A stretch of 64,000 bases of DNA from Streptomyces sp. CB00316 (GTDB lineage: Bacteria > Actinomycetota > Actinomycetes > Streptomycetales > Streptomycetaceae). Shown piece after piece: positions 43,962-52,512 of the stretch. A program made the translations under genes and the position numbers. The stretch lies in contig NZ_LIXI01000006.1 of the NCBI RefSeq assembly GCF_001905595.1, positions 124,001 to 188,000 on the forward strand. The letters are read 5' to 3'. The notes beneath the pieces are model-generated. The model did not search any database. It saw nothing but the letters and a program-made list of their open reading frames with translations, and was not told where the DNA came from. The first letter of the stretch is position 1, and each line of letters opens with the position of its first letter.

Positions 43962-45608
43962 ATGCGCAGTGGAGCGAAGGTCGCCGTGGTCGGCGGAGTG
44001 TTCGTCCTGGCGGCCGGCGGCATCGGCTACGGGGCCTACAGCGTGCTCGGGAGCGACGAGGGCGGAGACGGCGGCAAGGTCGCCTCCCGGAACGCGACGC
44101 CCGAGGTGAAGACAGGGCCGCCGAGCGCGGAGGAGATAGCCGAGACGTCGAAGAGCTTCTTCGACGCCTGGGCCTCGGGGGACGCCGCGACCGCGGCCCT
44201 GCTCACCAACAACGAGGCCGACGCGGAGCCCGTACTCGCCTCGTACGGCGAGGACGCCCACATCGGCAAGGTGAAGATCACCCCGGGGGCTGCCGTCGGC
44301 ACGACGGTGCCCTACACCGTCAAGGCCACCGTCTCGTACGGGGGGAAGACCAAGCCCCTGTCGTACGCCTCCGAGCTCACCGTCGTACGCGGACTGACGA
44401 CCGGGAAGGCCCTGGTCGACTGGGAACCCGCCGTCGTACACCCGCAGTTGACCGACGGCGCGACGCTGAAGACCGGTGAGTCGTCGACGGCGGCCATCGA
44501 AGCCGTCGACCGCAACGGCACGGTGCTCACCAAGGAGAAGCACCCCTCCCTGGGGACGATCCTGGACACCCTGCGCCAGAAGTACGGGGAATCCGCGGGC
44601 GGTTCGCCCGGCGTCGAGACCTGGATCGACCCCGCCGAGGACGGGCAGGCCGACATCAACCTGCTGACCCTCGCCAAGGGCAGGCCCGGCAAGGTGCGGA
44701 CGACGCTCGACGCCGACGTCCAGGCCGCGGCCGAGCAGGCGGTGAAGCGGTTCGCCGAGTCCTCGGTGGCGGCGGTCCAGCCGTCCACGGGCGCGATCCT
44801 CGCCATCGCCAACAATCGCAAGGACGGCTACAACGCGGCCATGAGCGGCCAGTTGGCCCCCGGCTCCACGATGAAGATCGTGACAGCGGCGATGATCATC
44901 CAGAACGGTCTCGGGAGCATGAACTCCGCGGTGGAGTGCCCGGCCACCGTCGAGTGGGCAGGGGTGACCTTCCACAACCTCAAGGACTTCTCCATCAGCA
45001 ACGCCACGTTGCGAGAAGCGTTCGCGCAGTCCTGCAACAGCACCTTCATCAAGCCGATCAAACCGCTCGGCGACAGGGCCGGATCGGCTCTGGGCCAGGA
45101 GGCCCGTGACTACTTCGGTCTCGGCCAGGACAACTGGCAGACCGGTGTGCCCTCCTTCGACGGCAGCATCCCGGAGTCCTCGGGGACCGAGACCGCGGCC
45201 TCGTACATCGGGCAGGGCAAGGTGCTGATGAGCCCCCTGAACATGGCTTCGGTGACCGCCACGGTGAAGAACGGCGGCTTCAAGCAGCCGTACCTGATCG
45301 CCCGTGCGCTGGACGACCGGCCGTTCGCCGGCGCCCGTCCGCTGCCGGCCGGTGTGGCCGAGCAGCTGCGGCAGATGATGCGCTACACCGCGACCAGCCC
45401 CACCGGCACCGGCACCAAGTCCATGGCGGGCGTCGGCGGCGACAAGGGCGCCAAGACCGGTTCGGCGGAGGTCGACGGGCAGACGCCGAACAGCTGGTTC
45501 ACCGGCTTCCGCGACGACCTCGCCGCGGCGGCGGTAGTCCAGTCCGGCGGCCACGGCGGCGACGCGGCCGGGCCGCTGGTGGCGGAGGTGCTGCGAGCGG
45601 GTGGCTGA
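43962..45608 (+). CDS. Class B penicillin-binding transpeptidase
   Basis: 548 residues from ATG 43962 with GGGAGGGGG upstream. An N-terminal membrane helix (about 5-27) is followed by an NTF2-like MecA_N domain (about 50-165), a dimerisation region and a transpeptidase domain with SxxK at S302 ('GSTMK'), SxN at S357 ('SCN') and KTG at K498 ('AKTGSAEV'). It crosslinks peptidoglycan stems outside the membrane; presence of the MecA_N domain marks the PBP2a-like branch whose members can have low beta-lactam affinity, though sequence alone cannot show that. Confidence 0.93.
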   Translation: MRSGAKVAVVGGVFVLAAGGIGYGAYSVLGSDEGGDGGKVASRNATPEVKTGPPSAEEIAETSKSFFDAWASGDAATAALLTNNEADAEPVLASYGEDAHIGKVKITPGAAVGTTVPYTVKATVSYGGKTKPLSYASELTVVRGLTTGKALVDWEPAVVHPQLTDGATLKTGESSTAAIEAVDRNGTVLTKEKHPSLGTILDTLRQKYGESAGGSPGVETWIDPAEDGQADINLLTLAKGRPGKVRTTLDADVQAAAEQAVKRFAESSVAAVQPSTGAILAIANNRKDGYNAAMSGQLAPGSTMKIVTAAMIIQNGLGSMNSAVECPATVEWAGVTFHNLKDFSISNATLREAFAQSCNSTFIKPIKPLGDRAGSALGQEARDYFGLGQDNWQTGVPSFDGSIPESSGTETAASYIGQGKVLMSPLNMASVTATVKNGGFKQPYLIARALDDRPFAGARPLPAGVAEQLRQMMRYTATSPTGTGTKSMAGVGGDKGAKTGSAEVDGQTPNSWFTGFRDDLAAAAVVQSGGHGGDAAGPLVAEVLRAGG

Positions 45609-45660
45609 GGGCCGGGCCGACGGCGTACGGGGCGGGGCGCGACCGAGGAGCCCGAGTCCG

Positions 45661-45770
45661 CGTCCATGGGGCGTCGCCTCCGGCCGGTTGCGCGCAGGAT
45701 CGCCAGCTGCTGGCAGGTGTCGGGGAGCGAGCAGCCCACGGCGAGGGCCAGTTCGGATGTCGTGGCGTAG
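45661..45770 (-). pseudogene. Short ArsR-like winged-helix remnant
   Basis: The minus strand reads 'TSELALAVGCSLPDTCQQLA' then 'ILRATG', which matches the recognition-helix region of ArsR/DUF5937-type regulators ('T.ELA...GvS..TvSqHl..Lr.aG'). It lacks the rest of the protein and overlaps the 3' part of a decayed plus-strand gene. Too short to be functional. Confidence 0.35.
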
Positions 45771-45779
45771 CCTCGTCGG

Positions 45780-46247
45780 GCTGGCCCTCTGGGCGTCCGG
45801 GGCTCCGGCAAGCGCCCGCACCGGCTCGCGATCGTGGCGGCCCTCGGCACGGGCCTGGCCATCGCCGGGTACACGACGGTCGACGGCGTCGGGGTGCGCG
45901 CCTCCGGCACGTCGCTCGGTTACGTGGCCTGGCTGATGATCCTTGAGGGCCTGGCGATCCCGGCGTACGCGTACTACCGCCACCGCGCCGGACCGGCCGC
46001 GCAGCTGCGGCCGTTCGCGGTACGGGGCCTGCTCGGCGCGGCGCTCTCGGTGGTCGCGCACGGGCTGGTCCTCTGGGCCCAGACCAGAGCCCGGCTCGCT
46101 CCGATCGCCGCACTTCGGGAGTCGTCGATCATCGTGGGCGCGGCGATCGGCACGCTGTTCTTCAAGGAGCGCTTCGGGGCGCCGAGGATCGCGGCGGCGG
46201 GGCTGATGGTGGTGGGCATCGGGATGATGCCGCACACGACGAGCTGA
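45780..46247 (+). pseudogene. EamA/DMT-family transporter, C-terminal half only
   Basis: From about 45800 'GKRPHRLAIVAALGTGLAIA' then 'GYTTVDGVGVRASG' continues through 'FKERFGAPRIAAAGLMVVGIG', the second five-helix half of a drug/metabolite exporter. The first half and a start are absent; a weak GTG at 45834 could give a 137-residue product with four helices. The stop codon is inside a perfect terminator hairpin. It lies 170 bases after the PBP gene. Confidence 0.6.
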
Positions 46248-46290
46248 TGCCCTTCGCCCCCGCCGGACACGGCGGGGGCGAAGGGCATCA
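46245..46290. terminator. Perfect hairpin terminator including the EamA stop codon
   Basis: Arms 46245-46265 and 46270-46290 (TGATGCCCTTCGCCCCCGCC plus G) are perfectly complementary over 21 bases with a GACA loop. It begins with the TGA of the EamA remnant and ends 33 bases from the symporter stop; it terminates both convergent transcripts. Confidence 0.88.
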
Positions 46291-46322
46291 GGAGGTATCC
46301 GGCTCAGGCCGACGTCTCCGTC

Positions 46323-47855
46323 TCAGACGGACGTCTTCGACAGCTCCGGGTCCTTGTCCCCGTCCGTTCCGCCGGCCTTCCGGACCTTCACGTACTCGAG
46401 GAAGCTGTTGAGCTCGCGCTTGACCACGGGGGCGAGGAGGTAGAGACCGACGATGTTGATGACGGCGAGGGTGAAGAGGACCGCGTCGGCCAGGTCGATG
46501 AGGGTCTGCAGGGTGAGCAGGGACCCGGCGACGGCGAACAGGGTGTAGAGGGACTTGTAGACGGTCTCGCTGGTGCGGCTGCGGCCGAAGAGGTACGTCC
46601 AGGCCTTGAGGCCGTAGTAGCCCCAGGTGAGCACCGTGGAGAAGGCGAAGAGGATCACCGCGACGGTCAGGACGTACGGGAACCAGGGCAGCACGGTCGC
46701 GAACGCGTCCGAGGTGATCGTCACGCCGCCGATGGACTCACCGGCGCGGGCCTCGCCCCAGCTGGCCGGGTTGGCGATGACGATGGTCAGCGCGGTCATG
46801 GTGCAGACGACGACCGTGTCGATGAACGGCTCCAGCAGGGCGACCAGGCCCTCACTGGCGGGGTGCTTGGTCTTCACCGCGGCGTGGGCGATCGGCGCCG
46901 AACCGAGACCGGCCTCGTTGGAGAACGCGGCCCGCTTGAACCCGATGATCAGCGCACCGAGCACACCGCCCGCGACACCCTGGGGGTTGAACGCGCCCTC
47001 GATGATCGTGCCGATCGCGGCGGGTACGGCGGTGACGTTGACCAGGATGACCACGAGACACGCGGCGATGTAGAGGCCGGCCATCGCGGGGATGAGCCGG
47101 CTGGTGACCTGGGCGATGGAGCGGATGCCGCCGAGGAGCACGATGCCGACGAGCGCGGCCACGAGGATGCCGAAGAAGATGGCGCCCGCGGAGGAGCCCA
47201 TGGCCCCGCTCTCGCCGCCGGTGACGGAGACGAGCTGGGCGTAGGACTGGTTGACCTGGAACAGGTTGCCGCCGAAGAGGCCGAAGAACAGGATCATGAT
47301 CGAGGCGAGGACGGCGAGCACCTTGCCGAGGCTCTTGCCGTTCTTCCCGAAGCGCTCGGCCAGCCCCTTGGGCAGGTAGTGCATCGGTCCGCCGGAGACG
47401 GTGCCGTCGGCGTGGACCTCGCGGTACTTCACACCGAGGGTGACCTCGACGAACTTGGTGGCCATGCCGAGGAGGCCGCAGAGGATCATCCAGAAGGTGG
47501 CCCCGGCGCCGCCGATGGAGACCGCGACCGCCACACCGGCGATGTTGCCGAGGCCGACCGTGCCGGAGACGGCGGCGGTCAGCGCCTGGAAGTGGTTGAC
47601 CTCGCCCGCCGAGTCCTTGTCGTCGTACTTGCCGCGCACGACGTCCACGGCCAGGCGGAACTTGCGCACCTGCACGAATCCGAACCAGCCGGTGAAGACC
47701 AGGCCCGCCACGACCAGCCAGGTGACGATGAGCGGCACCTCCGCCCCGCCGACGTTGACGGAGTAGAAGACGATGCCGCCCAGCCACTCGGCTATGGGCT
47801 CGAAGAACCCGCTGACGGACTCGTCGATGTTCTGGGTGATGGAGTCGAGTGACAC
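46323..47855 (-). CDS. Sodium/alanine (AGCS-family) symporter
   Basis: 510 residues from GTG 47855. Sodium-coupled uptake of alanine or glycine. Ten to eleven transmembrane helices; signatures 'ALTAAVSGTVGLGNIAGVAVAV' (about 90-111), 'GAGATFWMILCGLLGMATKFVEVTLGVKYRE', and 'RAAFSNEAGLGSAPIAHAAVKTKHP' (about 310-334). A Lys/Asp-rich C-terminal tail is cytoplasmic. Confidence 0.93.
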   Translation of the reverse strand: MSLDSITQNIDESVSGFFEPIAEWLGGIVFYSVNVGGAEVPLIVTWLVVAGLVFTGWFGFVQVRKFRLAVDVVRGKYDDKDSAGEVNHFQALTAAVSGTVGLGNIAGVAVAVSIGGAGATFWMILCGLLGMATKFVEVTLGVKYREVHADGTVSGGPMHYLPKGLAERFGKNGKSLGKVLAVLASIMILFFGLFGGNLFQVNQSYAQLVSVTGGESGAMGSSAGAIFFGILVAALVGIVLLGGIRSIAQVTSRLIPAMAGLYIAACLVVILVNVTAVPAAIGTIIEGAFNPQGVAGGVLGALIIGFKRAAFSNEAGLGSAPIAHAAVKTKHPASEGLVALLEPFIDTVVVCTMTALTIVIANPASWGEARAGESIGGVTITSDAFATVLPWFPYVLTVAVILFAFSTVLTWGYYGLKAWTYLFGRSRTSETVYKSLYTLFAVAGSLLTLQTLIDLADAVLFTLAVINIVGLYLLAPVVKRELNSFLEYVKVRKAGGTDGDKDPELSKTSV

Positions 47856-48255
47856 GTTGGCTACCTCGATGACGCGGGAACGGCGGACTGGGGGTGCCTT
47901 CGCCGGTCGGTGTGCGATGGGGGATGAGCGAACGACATTGTCCGGTTGGCGACCCCCGCGTGTCCCATGGGGCGGACTACGACGGTGATCGCTCTGGTCT
48001 GATGCCGGAGGGGGCCCGGCGCTCCGCCTGGACGGGGGTTCCGTCTGCGAAGTTGGGCATTTGTACCACGCCGTTTACCGCATCTTTAGTGACGTAGGTC
48101 ACAATTGGCGATTATGTGAGTGAAGATGCTGGGTAGGTGACTTCATCGTTATGCGAATTCCCAGGTGTGTTTATCGGACACCTATCGGTGTACCGCCACG
48201 GACGCGAGCTACGGTCGCGGCCTCTGTCGCCGGGCGCACGCGGGGACCCGGCGTC
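47856..48255. other. Regulatory region upstream of the symporter
   Basis: 400 bases without a recognised gene, including an AT-rich patch (about 48050-48180) that should hold the symporter promoter (minus) and a Crp-like palindrome listed separately. The alpha/beta hydrolase gene ends at the right edge. No short ORF with codon bias was seen. Confidence 0.45.
48089..48102. promoter_or_regulatory. Crp-like site upstream of the symporter
   Basis: GTGACGTAGGTCAC has the form GTG-N6-GNCAC given for Streptomyces Crp sites, with 5-base inverted arms. It lies about 230 bases from the symporter start, so activation at this promoter is possible. Confidence 0.4.
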
Positions 48256-49134
48256 TCAGCCCGCCGCGAAAGCCGCGCAGAACTCCTCCACCAGGGCGGG
48301 GACCGCATCCGGCGCCTCGTCGAGCAGAAGGTGGCCCGCGCCCTCCATCACCCGGAACTCCGCTCCCAGGCGACGCCGCGCGGACGGGCCCAGGGCGCGC
48401 GGGGGCAGAAAGGGGTCGAACCGCCCTGCGACGACCAGCGCAGGTATGGGACGACGCTGTTCGAGGAGACCCGATGGCAGCGGGGGCGGGGCGAGGCTGG
48501 TGCGGCAGCAGCGTGCGACCAGGTCCATCCACGTACTGAGGTGGTCGGGTACCTCCCCGCCCCCCGGAGCCGCCATGCGGCGCAGCAACGCCGTCGACCG
48601 GGGGACGGAGGGCCGCAGGAGCCAGGGGACGGTCGCGGCCAGGAGGGGGGCGGGAACCCTCAGCCACGTGATGCCGGCGCTGGAGAGCAGTACCCGGCCG
48701 ACGATCTGCGGGGAACCGCAGGCGAGCGCGACCGCTCCTCCCAGGGAATGTCCCACCACCACGGCCGGCCCGGGAGCGGCCGACTCCAGGGCCTCGCTCA
48801 GCCACTGCCCGTACCAGGCCATGCGCCGGACGCGAGGCCGTCCACCCGCGCTGAGCCCCGGCTGACCGGGCAGGTCGAGTACGGTCACGCGCCGTCCACG
48901 GGCCAGCGCCCCCACCAGAGGCAGGCACAGGGCGGCGTTCATGTTCGTCCCCGGCAGCAGCACGACACCCGGCTCCCCCTCGCGCGGCTCGTCCCCCGCC
49001 CTCACGAAGCTGGTGACTCCTGCCGACGTGACGACCTCGCCACGGACATGAGGTACACCCCAGTCCGCGATCCGGCCCTCACACCAGCGCCGCACCTCCC
49101 GTTGTGCCTTCGCGTCTTTGTACACCGAGGTCAC
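48256..49134 (-). CDS. Alpha/beta-fold hydrolase
   Basis: 292 residues. The nucleophile elbow is 'VVVGHSLGGAVALACG' (Ser near 123), with an acid in 'VVAGRFDPFLPP' (Asp) and a catalytic His in 'MEGAGHLLLDE'. An oxyanion strand 'GVVLLPGTNMNAALCLPLV' precedes. Substrate unknown. Ends 400 bases from the symporter start; its start lies 51 bases beyond the PucR gene's stop, same strand. Confidence 0.85.
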   Translation of the reverse strand: MTSVYKDAKAQREVRRWCEGRIADWGVPHVRGEVVTSAGVTSFVRAGDEPREGEPGVVLLPGTNMNAALCLPLVGALARGRRVTVLDLPGQPGLSAGGRPRVRRMAWYGQWLSEALESAAPGPAVVVGHSLGGAVALACGSPQIVGRVLLSSAGITWLRVPAPLLAATVPWLLRPSVPRSTALLRRMAAPGGGEVPDHLSTWMDLVARCCRTSLAPPPLPSGLLEQRRPIPALVVAGRFDPFLPPRALGPSARRRLGAEFRVMEGAGHLLLDEAPDAVPALVEEFCAAFAAG

Positions 49135-49185
49135 GTGAACGTCCTTGTCGTCGTAGGCATCGGGTGAAACACACCTTGCGGTCGA

Positions 49186-50298
49186 CTACGGCCCGTGCGC
49201 GGGCCAGTCGAGGATGCGCGCTCCGATGACTGCTGTCTGCAGGGTGTAGCGGTGCCGAGGGTCGGTCGGGTCGGATCCGGTGAGCTGGTGGATGCGTTCC
49301 AGGCGGTACGTGAGTGCACGGACGCTCAAGGAGAGGTGCCGGGCCGCCTGAGTGGTCACGCAACCCGCGTCGAAGTAGGCGGTGAGGGTCGCCAGGTGGT
49401 GCTCCGGCCCCCCACGGGCCTTGAGGAGGGGCCCGAGGGTGGTCCGGACCAGATCCGCCATGGCCTGACGGTCCCGCGTCAGCACCGGGTAGACGAGAAG
49501 ACCCGCCGCGTACAGCACCGGGTCGTCCAGGCCGATGCGGCTTGCCACGTCCAGGGCTTGCAGGGCTTCCTGGTACGAGTGGACGACGCCCCCCGCACCC
49601 GGGTGCGGCCGTCCGATCGCGGCCCGTCCGCCGTCCGTGGCGGCATAGGCCTGTTTGGCGAAGTGCGTGAGAACGTCCTGCTGGTCCCCGGGCGAAATGC
49701 AGATCAGCCGGCCGTCCTTGGTGGTGAGGAGGATGCTGCGCTCGCCGAAACGACCGTTGACGGCGCTCTCCACACGACGGGGGACCGGGTCCCCCTCGGT
49801 ATAGGGGGCGGGACCTTCGGCGACGGCCACGGCATGGGCGTGGGAGAACCGCAGGCCGAACTGTTCCGCTCGTTCGGCCAGAAACACCGGCTCGCCGCGC
49901 CCGTACAGCAAGTCGTCGATGAATTCCCTCCGTGCCGCCTCCTGTTCGCGGACGGCGAGCTGCTGGGCGCGCTCGTAGCCCTCGCAGAGCGCTTCGACGG
50001 CCAGTTGCACGGCGCCGAGCACGCGGTCGGCACCTGTGGCCCCGGCCGGCCAGGCGGCCCGGGTCAGGGTGAGATGGTGCACGACCAGGGCCCGCAGCGT
50101 GGTGCCGTTGACGGCAGCCTCTTCGCCGAAGGAACGAAGCCGTTCCACCTCGGTCGCGTCGGGCTCCTGGCCCGTTGCCGCTGCCGTGGCCAACAGGGCT
50201 TCGTAGCGGGGATACGTCCGGACACGGGCCGACGGGAGGCTCCCCGCTTCCCGCGGTACATACGCGTCAGGCCGTCGCCGGTTCTGAGGCGGCTTCAT
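49186..50298 (-). CDS. PucR/CdaR-type transcriptional regulator
   Basis: 370 residues from ATG 50298 (an in-frame upstream start would add about 51 residues of low-complexity sequence; there is no clear ribosome site at either). The C-terminal PucR HTH 'CVTTQAARHLSLSVRALTYRLERIHQLTGSDPTDPRHRYTLQTAV' (about 318-363) is the DNA-binding part; the middle holds a GGDEF-like/CdaR domain ('AAIGRPHPGAGGVVHSYQEALQALDVASRIG'). Such regulators respond to small metabolites. It may control the following hydrolase. Confidence 0.8.
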   Translation of the reverse strand: MKPPQNRRRPDAYVPREAGSLPSARVRTYPRYEALLATAAATGQEPDATEVERLRSFGEEAAVNGTTLRALVVHHLTLTRAAWPAGATGADRVLGAVQLAVEALCEGYERAQQLAVREQEAARREFIDDLLYGRGEPVFLAERAEQFGLRFSHAHAVAVAEGPAPYTEGDPVPRRVESAVNGRFGERSILLTTKDGRLICISPGDQQDVLTHFAKQAYAATDGGRAAIGRPHPGAGGVVHSYQEALQALDVASRIGLDDPVLYAAGLLVYPVLTRDRQAMADLVRTTLGPLLKARGGPEHHLATLTAYFDAGCVTTQAARHLSLSVRALTYRLERIHQLTGSDPTDPRHRYTLQTAVIGARILDWPAHGP

Positions 50299-50501
50299 CG
50301 GCCACCGCAGGAACGAGGCCTCTTCAGGGGCGGTGGTGGATGCGGAGATCTCGCGCGCTGGTGCGGGCTTTCGGCCACGACGGACGCCTTCCCGGGGCTC
50401 GGCAGGCGGAGGGACGGCCGCCCCTCCGACGCCGACCAGGCTTCCCGGCACACCAGCGCCTGTCGCGACGCGTTGCCCGCATCATAATGGCGGGCGAAGG
50501 A

Positions 50502-50711
50502 TCAGCGCCCTGCGGCGTAGGGGACGAATCCGGTCCACGCGGCGGGGGTGACGGTGAGGCGGGGGCCGTGGGGGCTCTTGGAGTCGCGGACGTGGACCGC
50601 GTCCGGGGCGGTTGCGACCTCGACGCAGTCATTGCCGTCGCCGCTGCTGCTGTAGCTGCTCTTGATCCACTCCAGCTCGGAAGCGTCCCCGGCAGAGGGC
50701 TTCTGGATCAT
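50502..50711 (-). CDS. DUF397 small protein of the Scr1/WhiJ-like triad
   Basis: 69 residues, start overlapping the HTH gene's stop (ATGA). The pattern 'WIKSSYSSSGDGNDCVEVATAPDAVHVRDSKSPHGPRLTVTPAAWTGF' is a complete DUF397 domain. DUF397 proteins act as partners of the adjacent HTH regulator in the whiJ-type systems. Confidence 0.9.
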   Translation of the reverse strand: MIQKPSAGDASELEWIKSSYSSSGDGNDCVEVATAPDAVHVRDSKSPHGPRLTVTPAAWTGFVPYAAGR

Positions 50712-51586
50712 GTCTCTCCCAGCACTTGCTCGATGAAGGCCCGCGACTCCCGAGGGTTGAGAGCCTGCGCCCGGATCATCCCACAGCGCGACTCAATGAT
50801 TCTGAGCTGCTTCGGGTCGGAGACCGGCCGCCCGCCGAATGCTCCCTCGGACCGTCCCACCGCACTGCCGTCGGGGAACTTCAGCACTTCGATCAGCCCG
50901 CCGGTCCCGGGGTGTTCCTCGCGGTCGGTCGGCATCACCTGGATCGCCACATTCCGCATCTCCCCAATCTCCAGAAGGCGTTCGAGTTGTCGGCGCCACA
51001 CCATTCTGCCTCCGACGGGGCGCCGAATCGTCACCTCTTCCTGGACAAAACTGAGCGTCGGGAGTGGATCACGTTCGAAGATGGACTGGCGGGCGAGGCG
51101 AGCCGCCACCATGCGATCCATCTCGTCCGTCGTGTAGGCGGGAAGCCACGAGGCGAACAGGGCGCGCATATGCCCTTCGGTCTGCAACAGACCGTTGATG
51201 TTGTGGTTGTGGTAGGCCTCCACCTCAACTGCCCTGGCTTCCAACTTTGCCAAGTCCCGGATCTTCTTCGGGTACCGCACCTCCGCGATGTCCGTCTTCA
51301 TCGCCGCGAGCTTCCCGGCCGCCCCCAGCACCACGTCCGCCCCGTCCATGAACTCCGGGCGGGGGATGCGCCGGCCGCCCTCCACCTTGTAGATGAGGTC
51401 CTCGCTGTACCCCATCGCCGTGCCGAACTCCGCCGCCCGCATTCCCGCCGCCTCGCGCCACGCCTTGATCTGGCGGCCCACGGCGGCGACCACCGCAGCG
51501 CCCGGCTCGTCATCCGGGTCGACCTCCCAGCCGGGCTCGTCCACCCCGGCGTCCCCGCGCTCCGTACCGTCGCCAACCACGCTCAT
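50708..51586 (-). CDS. Scr1-family HTH regulator (XRE + DUF5753)
   Basis: 292 residues. N-terminal xenobiotic-response-type HTH ('GRQIKAWREAAGMRAAEFGTAMGYSEDLIYKVEGGRRIPRPEFM', about 37-80) and C-terminal DUF5753 ligand domain ('EAYHNHNINGLLQTEGHMRALF...FVQEEVTIRRPVGG...', about 118-285). Part of the WhiJ/AbaA-like triad that delays or tunes aerial growth in Streptomyces. Followed by a DUF397 gene; an anti-sigma-like ATPase is divergent upstream. Confidence 0.9.
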   Translation of the reverse strand: MSVVGDGTERGDAGVDEPGWEVDPDDEPGAAVVAAVGRQIKAWREAAGMRAAEFGTAMGYSEDLIYKVEGGRRIPRPEFMDGADVVLGAAGKLAAMKTDIAEVRYPKKIRDLAKLEARAVEVEAYHNHNINGLLQTEGHMRALFASWLPAYTTDEMDRMVAARLARQSIFERDPLPTLSFVQEEVTIRRPVGGRMVWRRQLERLLEIGEMRNVAIQVMPTDREEHPGTGGLIEVLKFPDGSAVGRSEGAFGGRPVSDPKQLRIIESRCGMIRAQALNPRESRAFIEQVLGET

Positions 51587-51750
51587 GCGAGCCCCACTTC
51601 CGACGTGCGTGCCGTTCTTCCCTCAACAGCGACCGTTCCCGGCACGTCACTCCAGACAGCCAGGACAACACGGGACAAGCCCCAGACACTCACCGTACGC
51701 AAGGGCTCCGTCACTGTTCACGGTACGCAGAGACGGCCACGCTGAGTGAC

Positions 51751-52188
51751 ATGAACCAAGAAGTCCTCCGCACCCAACGCCCCTTCACCGAACGAGCGTT
51801 CACCGTCCTGCTCTCCCCCACCCGCCGAGGCGCCCGGCTCGCCCGGCTGCTCACCGTGGCCCATCTCGGCGCCTGGGGGCTTCCCTCGGAGAGGGCCGCA
51901 CACATCGTCGCCGAGCTGGCGGCGAACGCCTCGGTCCACGGCCGCGTACCGGGCCGGGACTTCCAACTCGGCCTCGCCGTCAGCGGGCAGACGCTGCGGA
52001 TCGAGGTCACCGACACCCGGGGCGACAGCGTTCCGCCCGGGCCGGGTGCCGTCAAGGCGCCCGAGGACGATCACGCGGAGAGCGGGCGCGGGCTCCTCAT
52101 CGTGGAGGCCCTGGCGGACCACTGGGGCGTCGTCCACGGCCCCGTACCGCGCAAGACCGTCTGGGCCGAGATCGACCTCGTACGGTGA
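51751..52188 (+). CDS. Anti-sigma-like ATP-binding protein (HATPase_c) of the triad
   Basis: 145 residues from ATG 51751. A short GHKL ATPase: 'FTVLLSPTRRGARLARLLTVAHL...', N-box 'HIVAELAANASVHGRV' (about 50-65), G1 'LRIEVTDTRGD' and G2 'ESGRGLLIVEALADHWGV'. Such proteins are RsbW-like serine kinases or ligand-binding partners of the Scr1/DUF397 pair. The 164-base gap to the HTH gene contains two GTACGCA-like repeats. Confidence 0.85.
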   Translation: MNQEVLRTQRPFTERAFTVLLSPTRRGARLARLLTVAHLGAWGLPSERAAHIVAELAANASVHGRVPGRDFQLGLAVSGQTLRIEVTDTRGDSVPPGPGAVKAPEDDHAESGRGLLIVEALADHWGVVHGPVPRKTVWAEIDLVR

Positions 52189-52512
52189 CGATCTCGACCG
52201 GGTCGTGCGGCAGCGCGATCCGGTGACCCCGCGAAACCCGCCCACCGGATCGTGCGCGACCGCGACGCGGCGACGCGGGACATCAACTACTCAAAGAACC
52301 AGGAGAAAGAACCCCACCCCACCCAACCCGTCCTGCACCTGACGCATCCCGGGGGCGCGTCACCCACACGGGTGAGGTTTGCCAACTCAGCTGGATTTCG
52401 CACCGGTTGCCCGGCATATGCTCACGCCACCAGACCAGCACATACGTCGGCCCCCGGCCGGGACTGCAATCCCGATCGAGGGCCTGACCACCAAGGAAGC
52501 GATACCTTCCCG
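52189..52512. other. Upstream region of the winged-helix protein
   Basis: 324 bases, no gene recognised. It contains AT-richer stretches (about 52280-52320 and 52410-52450) that probably hold the promoter for the following gene. No distinct operator was found. Confidence 0.35.

Noticed and set aside
50502..52188. Scr1/DUF397/ATPase triad as a toxin-antitoxin system
   Set aside because: It matches the regulatory whiJ-like arrangement, and no toxin domain is present.
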